Source of the DNA: Cryobacterium sp. HLT2-28
GTDB taxonomy: Bacteria > Actinomycetota > Actinomycetes > Actinomycetales > Microbacteriaceae
Length of the DNA stretch: 64,000 bases
Direction of reading: 5' to 3'
Assembly: GCF_004402495.1 (NCBI RefSeq)
Contig: NZ_SOFH01000005.1
Coordinates: 95,677-159,676, forward strand
Shown here in pieces: positions 36,044-44,906 of the stretch. The first letter of the stretch is position 1; each line of letters opens with the position of its first letter. A program made the translations under genes and the position numbers. The notes beneath the pieces are model-generated. The model was given only the letters and a program-made list of their open reading frames with translations. It was not told the DNA's origin and ran no database searches.

Positions 36044-37246
36044 ATGAGCGAGTCGAGAACTGAGCCGGAACGATCGGCCGCGCCGCGTCCGCCGTCTACG
36101 GGCTGGCTCGCATCCCGGCCCGGCGTGACCGATCTTCTCGTTGCCCTCGCGTATGCGCTGCCCGCGTTCGCGGTGGTCCTGGCAGTTGCGTTTGGCGATC
36201 ACGACGCAATCCAATTCGCCATCACTTCATGTGCAGTTGCGGCTTCAGGGCTGGCGCTGCTCTTTCGCCGCAGGGCACCCGTGCTCGTCTTCGTGCTGAC
36301 GACGGCAGTGATGTTGGCCACGTTTTGGACTCCGGGTAGTATCGCCGTCATCGCGGTCGGTTGCGCGCTATATGCGGTTACGGTCTACCGCAGCGTGCGC
36401 GGCGCAGTCATCGGTTGGGGGGTCGTCGGCGTCCTGCTGGTCGTCGAGGGAGCCCTGCTGCCCCAGTCGGTGGCGAGCGTCGGCGAATCGGTGCAGGCAA
36501 TCGTGGTGCTCGTTGTCGCCGTACTGGTCGGCCTCAGCGTCAGGAGCAGCCGCCATTTCGCCGCCGTGCAACTCGCCCAGCTGGCCCGCGAGCGCGAACA
36601 GGATGTGGCCGCCGCCGCCGCCGCCGAGCGCACCTCGATCGCTCGCGAGATGCACGACATCGTGTCGCACAGCCTCTCGGTCATGATCTCACTTGCTCAT
36701 GGATCGGCCGAAATTGCGACCAAGGAACCGGATCGTGCCGTTGAGGGGATGCGCGAGGTGGCGCGGACCGGGCGTGGTGCGCTGGGTGACATGAGGCGGA
36801 TGCTGGGTGTCTTGCGAGACGCCCCCGACGGCAGACCCGCAGACGGAGCGACTTCAACCCCTGGAATCGAGGACTTGCCCGCACTGCTCGAACGTTTCCG
36901 TGCCACCGGGTTGCCCGTGAACATGCGCTCCACCGGCGACGCTCCACCGGATGCAGTCATGCAGCTGACCGTGTACCGCATCGTGCAGGAGTCGTTGACC
37001 AATGCGCTCAAGTACGCGCGCGGCGCAACACGGGTAGCGGTCACGATCACGTTCGCCCCAGACCTGGTGACGGTGATCGTCGATGACGATGGAACCGCGG
37101 ATGAGACTGCCGGCGATGATCTGGGTCGTGGTCTTGTCGGCATTGGTGAGCGCGTCGCGCTCTACAGCGGGAGGGTGACCACTGGACCACGTGACGGCGG
37201 TGGCTGGGCAATGCATGCCCAACTCATCCCCCAAGTGGCGGCGTGA
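36044..37246 (+). CDS. Sensor histidine kinase (NarL-family two-component system)
   Basis: ATG 36044 gives a 400-residue kinase. Four or five hydrophobic segments lie in residues ~28-165. A HisKA_3 dimerisation block (ERTSIAREMHDIVSHSLSVM) has the phospho-accepting His204. The HATPase region has VYRIVQESLTNALKYARG (N box), VDDDGTADE and GRGLVGIGERVAL (G box). The length and layout are typical of actinobacterial membrane sensors such as the DesK type. Its stop overlaps the GTG start of the response regulator. The signal is unknown. Confidence 0.9.
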   Translation: MSESRTEPERSAAPRPPSTGWLASRPGVTDLLVALAYALPAFAVVLAVAFGDHDAIQFAITSCAVAASGLALLFRRRAPVLVFVLTTAVMLATFWTPGSIAVIAVGCALYAVTVYRSVRGAVIGWGVVGVLLVVEGALLPQSVASVGESVQAIVVLVVAVLVGLSVRSSRHFAAVQLAQLAREREQDVAAAAAAERTSIAREMHDIVSHSLSVMISLAHGSAEIATKEPDRAVEGMREVARTGRGALGDMRRMLGVLRDAPDGRPADGATSTPGIEDLPALLERFRATGLPVNMRSTGDAPPDAVMQLTVYRIVQESLTNALKYARGATRVAVTITFAPDLVTVIVDDDGTADETAGDDLGRGLVGIGERVALYSGRVTTGPRDGGGWAMHAQLIPQVAA

Positions 37247-37920
37247 GCGGGACAGGCGAGGCGGCGGCGCCCATCCGGGTGATGCTGGTCGACGACCAGA
37301 CGCTCGTTCGAATCGGGTTTCGAATGGTCCTCGACGCGGCGGACGGGGTCGATGTGGTCGGCGAAGCCGCGGACGGAGCCGCCGCGATGGAACTGGCGAA
37401 CGCACTCGTACCCGACGTTGTCCTCATGGACGTGCGCATGCCACGACTTGATGGGATCGAGGCAACCCGACGGATCGTCGAGGACCAGCCGACCGTGCAC
37501 GTCATCGTCCTGACGACCTTCGACCTCGACGAGTATGCGTTCAAGGCTCTCCGGGCGGGGGCGAGCGGATTTCTGCTCAAAGATGTCGAACCCGCCGAAC
37601 TGCTCGCGGCCATTCGTGCCGTCGCGGCTGGTGAGGCGGCGCTGTCATCCCGGGTCAGTCGCCGAATGCTGGACTTGTTTGGCCAGCGACTACCCGCGGA
37701 TGATCCGGACGGCGGCGACCAGGCTGTCGCGGCGCTCACGCCACGGGAACGGGACATCCTGTTTCTGATCGCGCGCGGAATGTCGAACACCGAGATTGGC
37801 GAGCAGCTATTCGTCTCGGAATCCACCGTGAAGACCCACGTCGGTCGGGTACTCATGAAGTTGGGCCTGCGCGACCGCGTTCATGCTGTGATCTTCGCCT
37901 ACGAACACGGCCTCACCTAA
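37243..37920 (+). CDS. LuxR/NarL-family response regulator
   Basis: GTG 37243 overlaps the kinase stop. The 225-residue protein has a receiver domain (VMLVDDQTLVRIGFRMVL; phospho-Asp63 in VVLMDVRMP; conserved Lys in FLLKDVEP). The C-terminal LuxR HTH reads LTPRERDILFLIARGMSNTE, then QLFVSESTVKTHVGRVLMKL. It forms a complete two-component pair with the preceding kinase. Targets cannot be read from the sequence. Confidence 0.9.
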   Translation: MSGTGEAAAPIRVMLVDDQTLVRIGFRMVLDAADGVDVVGEAADGAAAMELANALVPDVVLMDVRMPRLDGIEATRRIVEDQPTVHVIVLTTFDLDEYAFKALRAGASGFLLKDVEPAELLAAIRAVAAGEAALSSRVSRRMLDLFGQRLPADDPDGGDQAVAALTPRERDILFLIARGMSNTEIGEQLFVSESTVKTHVGRVLMKLGLRDRVHAVIFAYEHGLT

Positions 37921-38220
37921 CACCGACCGTCATAGAGAAGGCCCTGGCGCTGGGAGCGTTGACCGAGGAAGCCGCACCCTCCCGGTTCATTCAGCTGGCA
38001 GCTCCAGACTCGGCAGCGCTGGTTCAGCCCTGATCACCCGGTCGTGCCTAGAATCCCGGCGTCCTGGGCATGGTGATACCGCTTAAAAGACGCTTTGCAG
38101 CGGAGCTACATCCGGAGCCGTTTCACGTCTGACATGGAGGAGATCGTCTCCGGCATTCGCTGCGACACAATCAATCGACGATATGGCTCTCCTGACGTAA
38201 CTGTCGGCGCAGATCACGTA
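37921..38220. other. 300-bp intergenic stretch, minor coding-like tail
   Basis: A short frame just after the response regulator reads TVIEKALALGALTEEAAPSR, FIQLAAPDS, and stops at about 38034. It looks like the tail of a lost gene, but I cannot name a family. From 38035 to 38220 nothing is recognised before the ISL3 relic begins. Confidence 0.4.
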
Positions 38221-38234
38221 TTTTTCCGCGGACG

Positions 38235-38589
38235 GTGCGGCCTGGATCGCAAGTGTCGTCGCGGAGAAAGCCCCCCAAGGCCATCCGCTGCGCTGATCCG
38301 TTTCACGTCGCGAAATGGGCCACCGACGCCCTCGACGAGGTCCGCCGGACCGCGTGGAACGATGCCCGCAAAGCGGCCCGGCAACACGATGCCCGCTGCA
38401 CGCGCTGCCGGCCCGCCGTACCCGCGGCCGGCCCGCCGCCGACGCTCCGGCCCGACCGGATAGTGCTCGAGCTGCCGGCATCAAGAACTGCCGCTACGCG
38501 CTCAGGAAGAACCCGGAGAACCTGACCGAGAAACAGCAAGCGAAGCTGGCCTGGATAGTGCAGACCGACCCCGGCTGGCCCGCGCTTAC
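38235..38589 (+). mobile_element. ISL3-family transposase relic
   Basis: The frame gives KAIRCADPFHVAKWATDALD, EVRRTAWNDARKAARQ and, after a shift, KNCRYALRKNPENLTEKQQA, KLAWIVQTDP. These are the central part of an ISL3 transposase (the DPFH-x-x-KW motif). The N-terminal zinc-finger half and the C-terminus are missing, and the relic runs straight into an IS481 relic at about 38590. Confidence 0.85.
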
Positions 38590-39131
38590 TACACGTGGAC
38601 GTGAAGAAACTCGGCCGCATCCCCGACGGCGGCGGCCACCGCACCCTCGGCCGGCAGGCCGGCAAGCGAAACAGGCGCGCCGGGGTCGGCCATTCCTTCC
38701 TGCACTCCGCGATCGACGACCACTCCAGGCTGGTCTACTCCGAGATCCTGACCAACGAGACGAAGGAAACCGCCGCCGGGTCCTGGCAGCGCGCCAACGC
38801 GTTCTACGCCTCCCACGGCATCACCGTGCTGCGCGTGATGTCCGACAACGGGGGCCTGCTACCGATCCCGGTTCTTCAACGACACCCTCGGCGACATCAG
38901 GCACAAATTCACCCGGCCCTACCGGCCGCAGACCAACGGCAAGATCGAGCGCTTCCACCGCACCCTCGCCGCCGAGTGGGCCTACGCCCGGCACTACAGC
39001 TCAGACCAGGCTCGAGCCAACACCTACCAGGACTGGATATCCATAGCTACAATCACCACAGACCCCATACCGGCTTCGGCGGCAAATCACCCATCGACCG
39101 CGTTCACAACGTCAGTAGGAACAACAACTAG
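38590..39131 (+). mobile_element. IS481-family transposase relic
   Basis: Three frames give the C-terminal DDE core: HVDVKKLGRIPDGGGHR, HSAIDDHSRLVYSEILTNET, VMSDNGG, then in the next frame KFTRPYRPQTNGKIERFHRT, and finally SYNHHRPHTGFGGKSPIDRV. The second and third catalytic residues (Asp in SDNG and the Glu of KIERFHRT) are split by frameshifts near 38865 and 39040. The N-terminal HTH is lost at the junction with the ISL3 relic. Confidence 0.85.
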
Positions 39132-39223
39132 TCCGTTGGGTATCCGTATTGACTCGAACTGTTCCGCCGGGTGACGGCAGGCAAGTTGATGGTCTTGCCC
39201 CGTGATGTCCCTGGGTGCCGAGA

Positions 39224-40036
39224 TCACCAGTTGTCCCACGTGATCCCGTGTCCCAGTGTGGCGGTGAAGAGCACCCATATCACGGCCGTTAGGACAGGTA
39301 GCATCGCGTTGCTGGTGAATGGGGTTCCGGTGACCGGCGATGTTCCGCGATGCGGCAGAAACACCAGGAGTGGAAGTCCGGCGAGCCCGATCGCCAATAC
39401 CGTGTCGAGGAGATTTGTCGGGCCGAGTGGAGAGATCGAAGCGGCGATCGTTACCGCAAGTGTGCCGGCTAGCCAGGAAGATCGAGAGACCTGGCTGGCG
39501 AGCGTGGCATGGCCCGCGATCGAAAGTAGGGCGGCGCGCGTGACCGCTGCATTGATGATGTAGAGGGTGGCACCAGCGAGTGCGATAAGTATGCTCATAC
39601 CGATTCCGGGGGGTCCGAGGGTGTGTGCCAGGAGATCATAGAGGTCTCCGCGGCGAAGGAGCATCGCTTGGATTGCGTAACCTCCTTCCCAGAACCATGC
39701 GAACGCGGTCACCAGCGCGAGGTACAACTGCAGCGCGGGTGCGGGCGTGCGCAGTCGAAGTCTGAGCATGAGACATATGAGGCCCACGAGGAGGTTGGCG
39801 GCCGGGCCGCCTGCTGCGACGACGGGCGTGGGGACCGTGCACCAAAACATGGACGTCGAGACGACGGTCGGGTGTCCTCCCACGGCGAGGCACATCGATC
39901 CGTGTCCGATGAATTCGTGTATGACGGCCGGAGTGATCGCGGCGAGCACCGCCACTGGTAGCACTACTAGCGCCGGGAACCGCAACCGCGTCGCAATAAT
40001 ACCGGACGAGACATGGTCGCCCGATTCGGCCTTCAT
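39224..40036 (-). CDS. Membrane protein with HExxGHG motif, third gene of operon
   Basis: ATG 40036 overlaps the stop of the 110-aa gene (ATGA). The 270-residue protein has about seven hydrophobic segments. TM1 ends in VIHEFIGHGSMCLAVGG (His40-Glu41...His45), which is spaced HExxxH rather than the HExxH of zinc proteases. A following PTPVVAAGGPAANLLVGL block resembles the GGP-N region of M50 proteases. It is probably a divergent M50-like or inactive family. Its operon partners are a secreted-side double DJ-1 protein and a small protein. Confidence 0.7.
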   Translation of the reverse strand: MKAESGDHVSSGIIATRLRFPALVVLPVAVLAAITPAVIHEFIGHGSMCLAVGGHPTVVSTSMFWCTVPTPVVAAGGPAANLLVGLICLMLRLRLRTPAPALQLYLALVTAFAWFWEGGYAIQAMLLRRGDLYDLLAHTLGPPGIGMSILIALAGATLYIINAAVTRAALLSIAGHATLASQVSRSSWLAGTLAVTIAASISPLGPTNLLDTVLAIGLAGLPLLVFLPHRGTSPVTGTPFTSNAMLPVLTAVIWVLFTATLGHGITWDNW

Positions 40037-40365
40037 CGCGGCCGACCATTGGCGATGGACGCGTTGAGCGCGGCGACGACGAATCGGGTTGCGCTCTCCT
40101 CGGTGTCCCTGCTCGGCACAGGGAACCGTCCGGATGCATGACTGGCCGCCTTGTCGAGCGCGGGCATTGTTACGAGACGTTCGACATCGCACACACAAAC
40201 CTCGGGAACACCTGATCGCTTGAGTAGCGAGTACACCTGCTCACGGACCAGCCGTGATATGCCTGTCCTCGCGGGACGTGCGAGGAGCGAGGCTGCGTGA
40301 TAGGCCCGCCTGGTCGCTCCGACAGGCGGATGTTCCTGAGGAGCGGATCTCGGAACGGTGTTCAT
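40033..40365 (-). CDS. 110-residue hypothetical protein, second gene of operon
   Basis: The ATG at 40365 overlaps the stop of the DJ-1 membrane gene (ATGA), and the TGA at 40033 overlaps the next start. The product is soluble, basic at the N-terminus (SAPQEHPPVGATRRAYHAAS), with a central LVREQVYSLLKRSGVPEVCV CDVERLV segment and a C-terminal SATRFVVAALNASIANG helix. No family is recognised. The tight coupling on both sides argues that it is real and works with its neighbours. Confidence 0.65.
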   Translation of the reverse strand: MNTVPRSAPQEHPPVGATRRAYHAASLLARPARTGISRLVREQVYSLLKRSGVPEVCVCDVERLVTMPALDKAASHASGRFPVPSRDTEESATRFVVAALNASIANGRPR

Positions 40366-41756
40366 GAACTGGACTCTACTGACTCTGCGAGGCGCGAGGT
40401 CCCGATCCGTCGCCGACGGATGGCGAGGCGAATGGCTGCGGGAAGGAAACCAACCGCAATGGCCAGGAGGACGCTGGTGAGCAGCAGGAGCGGCGCACGC
40501 CAGGAGGTGCCCTCGGGGCTCAGGGCCAGGTGCTTGGTCGGGTAGTCGATCATCTTCGCGGCGCTTTCCGCTGTCGCCTGGTCAGTGTCGTGAGCAATAT
40601 AGCGAAGTGCAGCGTCGAACCCGTTCTCGCCGGCGGACCGGTTGATGGTATCGATAGGCACGGTGTGTTCGGCGGCCCAGTCGATCATCGCTGGATCCAC
40701 CTCATCTGCCGGCGTGGTGCCGGGAATGATCAGCCGGTCGATGGTGGGTCCCGTGCCGAGCGCTCTGGTGGAGAGGACAAGTCCATGGCGGGTAGTGATT
40801 GTATCTCCCGCTGACACCGCGACGGCTCGCGCCGCGAACGAGACGTTGTAGACCTCGAACAGGCCGGCAATGTCGATTTCGCTGTCACCGTCGCTGAGCC
40901 CGACGCCCAGCGTTGGTCGCAGCCACGGCAGAATCGCGTTCAGTGCTACCGGTGCGTCGGCGACGGTAAAGTGTTGGGTCGGGATGTCGGCTGGGCCTTC
41001 CAGGGACCACCCCGGATAGTTCAGCGCCTGTCCCACTCGTTCGGCTTCCGCGGGTCCGGCCAGGTCAGCCATGACCTTCAGGGCACCGGGGATGCCCGAC
41101 GTCACACCTGCAGTGGTGGTTACTGAACCGTCTTGCACGTATCGTTTTCCACGCACCCAGTCAACCTGCGGTCGGCTCTCCTCGAGTGCGCTGATCCTGG
41201 ACCAGTGGGAGGTTGCGTGCAGGCCGTCAAGGATGCCGGTTTCGGCTAATACCAACGCGCCGCTGCAAATTCCGAGGATCCGAGCCCCGCGATCAGATTG
41301 GTCCGTGATGAAGGTGCGCAGCGCGGATTCTTTTGTTCCGGTGGGCTCTTGGACTGCCGGAACCACAACGACGTCCGGGCGGGGAGCCTCGCCTGATTCG
41401 ACCTGGTCGAACGTGTGCACTGGTAGCACGGCCGGTCCACCCTCCAGCTGAGCGGGCGAGGCGCTAGCCGCGACCGCGTACACCGAGAACTGTGGCGAGC
41501 TGGCGAAAACCTCGTACGGTGCCAGGAAGTCGCTTGCGACCGTGGGAGTAGCGCCCAGGGCGATTGCAACAACGATCGGCCCGGCAGAGTTATAGGCGCT
41601 CGGGGTGGGCCACACCAGGCCCGGATCCACTGGTGTGGTAGCGGCGGCCTGGCTGGTTGTGACCAGCGCCCCGCCGACTGCAATGGTGGCGATCGTGACG
41701 ACTGACAAGCCGATCGCGCCGGTGACGCGAAGCGTGCGGCGAAGAGAAAATGGCAT
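40362..41756 (-). CDS. Membrane-anchored tandem DJ-1/PfpI protein, first gene of operon
   Basis: ATG 41756 follows TTGGAG; an in-frame TTG at 41768 is unlikely. The 464-residue protein has an N-terminal signal/TM segment (residues ~12-35) and a first DJ-1 domain (~58-245) with ILGICSGALVLAETGILDGL (Cys164) and ATSHWSRIS. A second DJ-1-like domain (~280-425) lacks a nucleophile Cys. A C-terminal TM (LLLLTSVLLAIAVGFLPAAI) and a basic tail follow. The DJ-1 domains should face outside. It overlaps the 110-aa gene by 4 bp. A truncated copy lies at 35591. Confidence 0.85.
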   Translation of the reverse strand: MPFSLRRTLRVTGAIGLSVVTIATIAVGGALVTTSQAAATTPVDPGLVWPTPSAYNSAGPIVVAIALGATPTVASDFLAPYEVFASSPQFSVYAVAASASPAQLEGGPAVLPVHTFDQVESGEAPRPDVVVVPAVQEPTGTKESALRTFITDQSDRGARILGICSGALVLAETGILDGLHATSHWSRISALEESRPQVDWVRGKRYVQDGSVTTTAGVTSGIPGALKVMADLAGPAEAERVGQALNYPGWSLEGPADIPTQHFTVADAPVALNAILPWLRPTLGVGLSDGDSEIDIAGLFEVYNVSFAARAVAVSAGDTITTRHGLVLSTRALGTGPTIDRLIIPGTTPADEVDPAMIDWAAEHTVPIDTINRSAGENGFDAALRYIAHDTDQATAESAAKMIDYPTKHLALSPEGTSWRAPLLLLTSVLLAIAVGFLPAAIRLAIRRRRIGTSRLAESVESSS

Positions 41757-42127
41757 CAAGTACTCCAAGGTGATGAGGGGGAAGGGGCCGCTCCTGGCGT
41801 AGCCGCGAACGTAATATCAAGCTACGGAACGGCCATTTCCAGTGAGTCCTCCTCACGGGTGGAGTTAGCGCCCCGTTATGGTCCCTGGGTACGACACCGG
41901 GCTTTTCTTCAGAACCCGAATCCTCCAGCCGGTGCGGTGCAAGAGCTGATTGCCGCCGCCGGACGGCGTGCGGTGGGTGAGGGGCGGACTCATCAGGTGA
42001 CGCGCGCAATCGCGGGGAGTAGCCGTTTAAACACGTGGTTCGAATCGAACCCGTCTAATCGGACAATGCTGGCGTTCCAATCGCCGTGTGACTCACGTTC
42101 GACATCCGCCGATAGGGTCCTGCAGGT
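41757..42127. other. 370-bp gap with an isolated palindrome
   Basis: No frame in this interval shows family motifs or good codon bias. The only structure is the palindrome GGTTCGA-A-TCGAACC at 42035-42049. It resembles a tRNA T-arm, but no tRNA can be folded around it. Promoter elements for the DJ-1 operon should lie near 41800. Confidence 0.5.
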
Positions 42128-42706
42128 TCACGGCCGGCCGCGTCCACGCGCGGGTTGGGACGATGTAGCCTCAAGCTTCGCAAGGTCAGCAAGCGCCTCA
42201 TCCGCCCAGGCAATCGCGGCACGCGCGGAGTGCTCACCCGCCGAGACAGTAAGGAGGATATAGGGAGCGGCCTGGGCAAGCCCTCCATTTTCGGCCACTT
42301 CCGTGCGAGCTGTCTCCATGCGCGCGAGAGCGGCCTCCGCTTGCTCCCGCGCCTGCAGCACGAGCTCCCTACACGCTTCAGGACCGAGCTGGCTGCCGAA
42401 GAACAACCGAAGCATGAGCCCATTTCGTGGGTTTGGTGCCTGTGGGGGCTCAGCAAGAAGCTCTCGGAGTCGAGTAACTCCAGCGTCGGTAATCCCAAAC
42501 TTGCTAGAGCGGGAATCGGTAGCCTCTTGCCGTTCAACTAAACCCTTTCGCTCCAGCTCGGCCAGGACGGGGTATATCTGACCGAAACTCTCGCTCCAGA
42601 AGTGACCCAACGTATCCCGAATCTCCTCCCGCAACGCATATCCGGTCATCGGCATAATGCTGAGCGCTCCAAGTATCGCTGTCTGGGACTGATCGGAACG
42701 CGGCAC
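42128..42706 (-). CDS. PadR family transcriptional regulator
   Basis: GTG 42706 (SD GAGGGG) is preferred over ATG 42721, which would overlap the palindromic box. The ~192-residue protein has a PadR winged helix (ILGALSIMPMTGYALREEIR, ESFGQIYPVLAELERKGLVE, SSKFGITDAGVTRLRELL). A Vir-AphA4-like C-terminal helical domain ends in an Arg/Gly tail. The box TATCT-GAT-AGATA next to its start recurs before the 45289 operon, so both are likely under its control. Confidence 0.9.
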   Translation of the reverse strand: MPRSDQSQTAILGALSIMPMTGYALREEIRDTLGHFWSESFGQIYPVLAELERKGLVERQEATDSRSSKFGITDAGVTRLRELLAEPPQAPNPRNGLMLRLFFGSQLGPEACRELVLQAREQAEAALARMETARTEVAENGGLAQAAPYILLTVSAGEHSARAAIAWADEALADLAKLEATSSQPARGRGRP

Positions 42707-42722
42707 TAGTGATCCCCTCATA

Positions 42723-42735
42723 TATCTGATAGATA
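42723..42735. promoter_or_regulatory. PadR box TATCT-GAT-AGATA (autoregulatory)
   Basis: A perfect 5+5-bp inverted repeat with a 3-bp spacer lies immediately upstream of the PadR gene. The same TATCT-N3-AGATA motif occurs twice at 45570-45609. The motif is rare in GC-rich DNA, supporting a specific operator. Confidence 0.7.
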
Positions 42736-42814
42736 CATCACCGTAGTCAGGCTCAGCCTCGGTGTCAAAATCACCGGCACCGCACCTTCAGGCCCGGCCT
42801 CCGGGGCGCACTGG

Positions 42815-43423
42815 CTATCCGGCGGACGGGCGGAGCCGTGGTACCTGTTCGAGCAGATCGGCGGTGGTAACGACCGTGGCGAATTCCCCGTCTAGGTTTA
42901 CCCCGGTCATCCGAGACAGGACAGCTGCCGCGACGTTCTCACCGTCCTGAGCGATGCGGTCAAAGGTATGGGTGGCGTCCAGGGGGAAGTACACCCGGTA
43001 ACCGAGGTTGCCCCCCACTCGCGCTGTGGTCTCGCAGCAGTGGTTGGTCGTGATCCCACAGACGACCAGTTCCTCGATGGCGTTCTCCTGCAGCCAGGCG
43101 TGCAGGTCAGGAGTGCCATGGAAGCTGGAATTGACGCTTTTGGTGACCAGGAGATCCGGGGTGCCCGTGATGATGTCCTTGAACGCGTTTCCGGGGTTGT
43201 CCGGGTGGAGAGGTGAGGAAGGCGCGGTGGAGTCATGGCGGACGAAGATGACGGGTCGACCGGTTTCCCGCCAGCGCGTCAACAGAGCCTCGATGTTCGC
43301 CTCGCACGACGGATTATCTCGCGGACCCCAGTAGGCGGTCTCATCGAAGGCTTGTTGGACGTCGACAATCACAAGAGCGGCGCGCGGATCAAGGGCTCGA
43401 GGCAAGGACGGGTTATCAGTCAT
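42815..43423 (-). CDS. Cysteine hydrolase, isochorismatase family
   Basis: The 202-residue enzyme begins MTDNPSLPRALDPRAALVIV and has DVQQAFDE (catalytic Asp), KSVNSSFHGTPD (Lys) and VVCGITTNHCCETTARVGG (catalytic Cys). These are the Asp-Lys-Cys triad of isochorismatase-like hydrolases. Its ATG overlaps the GNAT-fragment stop by 4 bp, so it is the last gene of the PadR-regulated operon. The substrate is unknown; it is typically an amidase or nicotinamidase-like. Confidence 0.9.
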   Translation of the reverse strand: MTDNPSLPRALDPRAALVIVDVQQAFDETAYWGPRDNPSCEANIEALLTRWRETGRPVIFVRHDSTAPSSPLHPDNPGNAFKDIITGTPDLLVTKSVNSSFHGTPDLHAWLQENAIEELVVCGITTNHCCETTARVGGNLGYRVYFPLDATHTFDRIAQDGENVAAAVLSRMTGVNLDGEFATVVTTADLLEQVPRLRPSAG

Positions 43424-43660
43424 GGTGTTCCGTTCAGTGAGGTGCGTCGTTCAATGAGGATGGTATCGCGCCACGTGCCATCAGCAGGTCCGTACGACAT
43501 GAGTGCGATTCGTTCACGTCGGCCGATAACCCGGAATCCGGCGCCCTCGTGCAGGCGCAGGCTGGCCGTGTTCTCCGGGAAGACCGAGGACTGGATCGTC
43601 CAGTGCCCATTCTCCTCGGCGGCGGTGATGAAGCTCTTCAGGAGCAGACTGTGGAGCACA
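43420..43660 (-). pseudogene. C-terminal fragment of a GNAT acetyltransferase (PAT/ArsN-like)
   Basis: The frame reads LLLKSFITAAEENGHWTIQS, SVFPENTASLRLHEGAGFRV and IGRRERIALMSYGPADGTWRD. This is the acetyl-CoA-binding and C-terminal region of phosphinothricin-acetyltransferase-like GNATs, a group that includes arsenic-cluster ArsN. The N-terminal half is absent; upstream sequence is the flavoprotein gene. The fragment keeps overlapping stop/start coupling with the isochorismatase gene. Confidence 0.75.
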
Positions 43661-44906
43661 CAGCCGTCGCAGGCAGCTTGAGTTCGACGTTGCTCGCTGC
43701 CGTGATGTCGCCGGCGATCCATGCAGTGATGGAGCGTACCTGTTCGTATCCGGTGGCGAGCAGGAAGGTGGGCGCGCGGCCATAGCTCTTCATTCCTGCC
43801 AGGAAGAAACCGGGCTCCGGGTGGGTGAGCTCGGCGAAGACGTGCGGCTCTACCGTCCCGCAGGTGTGCACATTCGGGTCAATGAGCGGCGCGAGGCGCT
43901 TGGGCGCTTCAATGATCTCGTCTAGTTCGAGGCGGATCTCCCGAAGCATGGCAAGGTTCGGCCGGAATCCGGTGGCGCTGACCACGAGGTCGGTGTCGTG
44001 CTCGACCAATTCGCCAGCGCGAGAGCCATAGACGCGGACTCCGTCGTCGGTGCGGCCTAAGCGCACAATCTCGAATCGGTCGACGACGGCGATGCGCCCG
44101 GCGGTGACGAGCGCGTCGACGCGACGCCCGATCGACGCCCGCGCAGCGAGTCCTTCGTCGTCGGAAGTCGTAACCCGGACAGCGCTTGCGTTCCTGATCA
44201 ACCATGTGATGCGGGTTTCCGGTTCCTGCTCGGTGAGCTCCGCCAACGCCAGCAGCGTGTTCGCGGCGGAGTGACCTGCGCCGACCACCGTCGTGTGCCG
44301 GCCGGCGAAGCGCGCGCGGTCCCGGCCGAGAACGTCGGGCAGGGCGTGGCTGACCCGGTCAGTAACGTCGGCGAGTCCGAGTGGATCCAGCCCCGACGAC
44401 GCGAGGCTGTTCGGATACGCGTAGGTGCCGGACGTGTCGATCACGGCGCGCGCAGTGAACTCCTCGACGCCCTCAACGGTTCGCGCACGGAGCAGGAACG
44501 GCGTCGACGCACGACGTGCAGTGCGCGTGCGGTCCATGCCCCGCCGAGTCACCGCCTCAACCATGACGCCGGTCCGGATGCGGTGGGCGAGTGAGTCGAG
44601 CGCCGCCAGCGGCTCCAGATAGTTCTCCACGAGTTCGGCACCCGTCGGGAGACCCTCGGGGGCCGGCAACTGCCACCCAGTTGCTTCGAGCAGTCGGCGC
44701 GACGCGGGGTCAACGACGTGCTTCCACGGCGAGAACAACCGAGTGTGCCCCCACTGCCGAATGCTGGAGGCGATCTCGTCGCCCGACTCGTAGATCACGA
44801 ATTCGATTCCGCGCTCGACGAGGTTGGCGGCAGCAGCGAGCCCGACCGGGCCCGCGCCGATGATCGCGACCGGCAGGGATTCCGGGCTGCGCTGATGCAG
44901 GCTCAT
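43638..44906 (-). CDS. FAD/NAD(P)-dependent flavoprotein (monooxygenase-like)
   Basis: The 422-residue protein has two Rossmann motifs: PVAIIGAGPVGLAAAANLVE (FAD, ~residues 12-31) and TTVVGAGHSAANTLLALAE (NADPH, ~205-223). It also carries ATGFRPN near residue 320 and a C-terminal VELKLPATAVCSTVCS. Similar flavoproteins, with WGHTRLFSPWK after the first domain, occur in actinobacterial arsenic clusters next to GNATs. Its ATG overlaps the four-TM gene stop (ATGA). Confidence 0.85.
   Translation of the reverse strand: MSLHQRSPESLPVAIIGAGPVGLAAAANLVERGIEFVIYESGDEIASSIRQWGHTRLFSPWKHVVDPASRRLLEATGWQLPAPEGLPTGAELVENYLEPLAALDSLAHRIRTGVMVEAVTRRGMDRTRTARRASTPFLLRARTVEGVEEFTARAVIDTSGTYAYPNSLASSGLDPLGLADVTDRVSHALPDVLGRDRARFAGRHTTVVGAGHSAANTLLALAELTEQEPETRITWLIRNASAVRVTTSDDEGLAARASIGRRVDALVTAGRIAVVDRFEIVRLGRTDDGVRVYGSRAGELVEHDTDLVVSATGFRPNLAMLREIRLELDEIIEAPKRLAPLIDPNVHTCGTVEPHVFAELTHPEPGFFLAGMKSYGRAPTFLLATGYEQVRSITAWIAGDITAASNVELKLPATAVCSTVCS

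Noticed and set aside
42035..42049. tRNA-like T-arm palindrome GGTTCGA-A-TCGAACC
   Set aside because: No acceptor or anticodon stems can be built around it, so I do not call a tRNA.
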